Assembly: GCA_018829865.1 (NCBI GenBank)
Contig: JAHJTR010000214.1
Span: 1 to 7,100, forward strand
DNA: 7,100 nucleotides
Origin: Patescibacteria group bacterium
GTDB taxonomy: Bacteria > Patescibacteriota > Gracilibacteria > UBA1369 > JAHJTR01
Direction: 5' to 3'
Under the pieces are notes generated by a model. It saw nothing but the letters and a program-made list of their open reading frames with translations, did not search any database and had not been told where the DNA came from. The stretch's first letter is position 1. Every line of letters begins with the position of its first letter. The position numbers and the translations under genes are program-made. This document shows positions 5,652 to 7,100 of the stretch, piece by piece.

Positions 5652-7100
5652 GTGAACAACCCAACCTTTCTAGTTATCGGCTCCGGCATAGCAGGCCTAA
5701 ATTTTGCCATCAAAGCAAGTAAATACGGACGCGTCTTAATTCTCACAAAAAGCCAAGCCGAAAAAAGCAACACATACAAAGCTCAAGGTGGAATCGCAGC
5801 CGTTTTAAGCAATAAAGACAGCTTAAAAAAACACATCAAAGACACTCTCGAATGCGGTAGTTTTCACAACAAAAAATCCGCCGTCGAATATCTTGTCAAA
5901 AACGGTCCCTCAGCCATCGACGATTTGCTGAATTACGGAGTGCGATTCAAAAAAAATAAAAAAGGACTTCTGGTATTAACCAAAGAAGGAGGTCACAATC
6001 AAGGCAGAGTAGCTTACGCCGGCGATTTCACAGGCAAAGAAATAATTGAGGCGGCAATCAAAACCGCTCAAGCTTCGCCCAATATCCAAATAATCGAAAA
6101 CGCCTTCGTAATCGATTTGATTCTCAAAAAAAAGATCTGCCTTGGCGCGAAAATAATCATCAAAAACAAAATTAAAAATCTCTACGCACCCTACACGATT
6201 TTGGCCACAGGCGGGGCCGGCCAGGTTTTTAAGCACACCACAAATCCCACAGTCGCCACGGGTGACGGCATCGGCATCGCAAGCCGCGCCAATCTCAAAT
6301 TCAAAGATCTTGAATTCATCCAATTCCACCCAACAGCCCTAAATATCCCCAATCAAAAAGTAAAATTTTTATTAAGTGAAGCTTTAAGAGGAGAAGGTGC
6401 CATCCTCGTCAACGAAAAAGAACAAAGATATATGAAAAAACACCATCCCACGTCCGAACTCGCCCCCCGAGATATCGTCGCTAAATTCACCTATTTAGAA
6501 TCCCTAAAAAATCCCGTCTTTTTACGCTTCAAAAATAAAACAGTCAAAGAACTCAAAGAAAGATTCCCCATCATCTTCAACAAATTAAAAGACCACGGCC
6601 TCAATCTGGCAAAAGACCGCATCCCAATCACCCCGGCCGCCCACTACCTCTGCGGCGGCATAAAAACCACCATCGCCGGCCAAACCCCAATCAAAAATTT
6701 CCACGTCATAGGCGAGGCGGCCGGTACCCAAATCCACGGAGCAAACCGACTCGCCTCAAATTCTCTACTTGAAGCCATGGTTTGTTCAAGCGCGCTAGCT
6801 TCATCTCTCTCCCCACAAAAAATCAAAAAAAACCTCATCAAATTCGAAAAACACAACCAAGACAAAACCGAAGAAAAAACAACCGCGCTCACAAAAACCG
6901 AAACTGAAAAGCTAAAAAAAATCCGCAAAAAAATCAAAGAAATCATGTGGCAAAACGTAGGAATAGTCAGAAAAAAAGAAAACCTGACAAAAACAATCGA
7001 AACACTAAACAAACTACAAAAAACGATGACCACCATAAAAAACCACACAAACAAAAGCTTCTACGAAACCCAAAACCTGCTAACCGCAGCCCAACTAATC
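5652..7100 (+). CDS. nadB: L-aspartate oxidase NadB, 3' end beyond the window
   Basis: This cytoplasmic flavoenzyme oxidises L-aspartate to iminosuccinate, using O2 or fumarate as acceptor; NadA then condenses the product with dihydroxyacetone phosphate to quinolinate for NAD synthesis. The 483 visible residues show the FAD-binding GSGIAG (10-15), AQGGIAA (44-50), EGGH (112-115), QFHPT (224-228), RGEGA (246-250), ELAPRD (269-274), AAHY (329-332) and HGANRLASNSLLE (362-374). By comparison with E. coli NadB, H226, R246, H331 and R366 match active-site residues, and E112 matches the Glu that separates NadB from fumarate reductase/succinate dehydrogenase flavoproteins. NLLTAAQLI at the edge belongs to the C-terminal helical domain, so roughly 30-60 residues are missing. 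The start is GTG: TAA directly precedes it in frame, and no other usual start codon occurs before the FAD motif. No Shine-Dalgarno sequence is near. An oddity is Tyr122 where relatives usually have His. nadA and nadC are not in view. Confidence 0.95.
   Translation, partial: MNNPTFLVIGSGIAGLNFAIKASKYGRVLILTKSQAEKSNTYKAQGGIAAVLSNKDSLKKHIKDTLECGSFHNKKSAVEYLVKNGPSAIDDLLNYGVRFKKNKKGLLVLTKEGGHNQGRVAYAGDFTGKEIIEAAIKTAQASPNIQIIENAFVIDLILKKKICLGAKIIIKNKIKNLYAPYTILATGGAGQVFKHTTNPTVATGDGIGIASRANLKFKDLEFIQFHPTALNIPNQKVKFLLSEALRGEGAILVNEKEQRYMKKHHPTSELAPRDIVAKFTYLESLKNPVFLRFKNKTVKELKERFPIIFNKLKDHGLNLAKDRIPITPAAHYLCGGIKTTIAGQTPIKNFHVIGEAAGTQIHGANRLASNSLLEAMVCSSALASSLSPQKIKKNLIKFEKHNQDKTEEKTTALTKTETEKLKKIRKKIKEIMWQNVGIVRKKENLTKTIETLNKLQKTMTTIKNHTNKSFYETQNLLTAAQLI

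Noticed and set aside
6644..7054. 136-codon open frame on the - strand
   Set aside because: It is antisense to the conserved part of nadB, where the + strand matches the family motif by motif; its Phe/Ser/Val-rich product simply mirrors Lys/Glu-rich coding.
38..7100. Alternative genetic code with TGA as Gly or Trp
   Set aside because: The three frames contain no internal TGA, all visible stops are TAA, and tryptophans use TGG; the standard code explains everything seen.
1..7100. tRNA, rRNA, CRISPR array or insertion sequence
   Set aside because: Coding sequence fills all but about 150 bases, and the gaps show no cloverleaf, spaced repeats or transposase ends.

Overview
The window is A+T-rich bacterial DNA with three protein genes, all on the + strand: two very large lysine-rich proteins of unknown family, then the start and most of an L-aspartate oxidase gene (nadB). 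No RNA gene, insertion sequence, CRISPR array or phage module is visible. None of the three genes has a Shine-Dalgarno sequence at the usual distance. All read in the standard code with no in-frame TGA. The + strand is biased toward A over T and C over G. Together with the giant orphan membrane proteins, this suggests an uncultivated, poorly characterised low-GC bacterium; a Candidate Phyla Radiation lineage such as Peregrinibacteria is possible. That placement is an inference, because only nadB is a recognisable family.

Layout. Positions 1-37 are A/T-rich leader. At 38-2743 lies a 901-residue protein with tryptophan-bearing motifs, a helical region, two short hydrophobic stretches and a beta-looking C-terminus. 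After 18 bases, in the same reading frame, 2762-5554 encodes a 930-residue protein. It has a basic, proline-containing N-terminal tail, a membrane segment, long charged coiled coils and a hydrophobic C-terminal module that resembles the segment preceding polymorphic toxin domains. The tight spacing points to one operon. Both proteins are probably membrane-associated, and they may form a complex or a surface/secretion apparatus; nothing recognisable proves this.

After the second gene, a 97-base gap holds a strong 12-bp hairpin without a U-tract. From 5652 to the window edge runs nadB, starting at GTG directly after an in-frame TAA. It carries the family's FAD-binding and active-site motifs and makes iminosuccinate for quinolinate and NAD synthesis. 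Its partners nadA and nadC are not in view, and about the last tenth of the protein lies beyond the window. Nothing links the NAD gene functionally to the two large proteins. The pair of large orphan proteins is the best candidate for an undescribed system.
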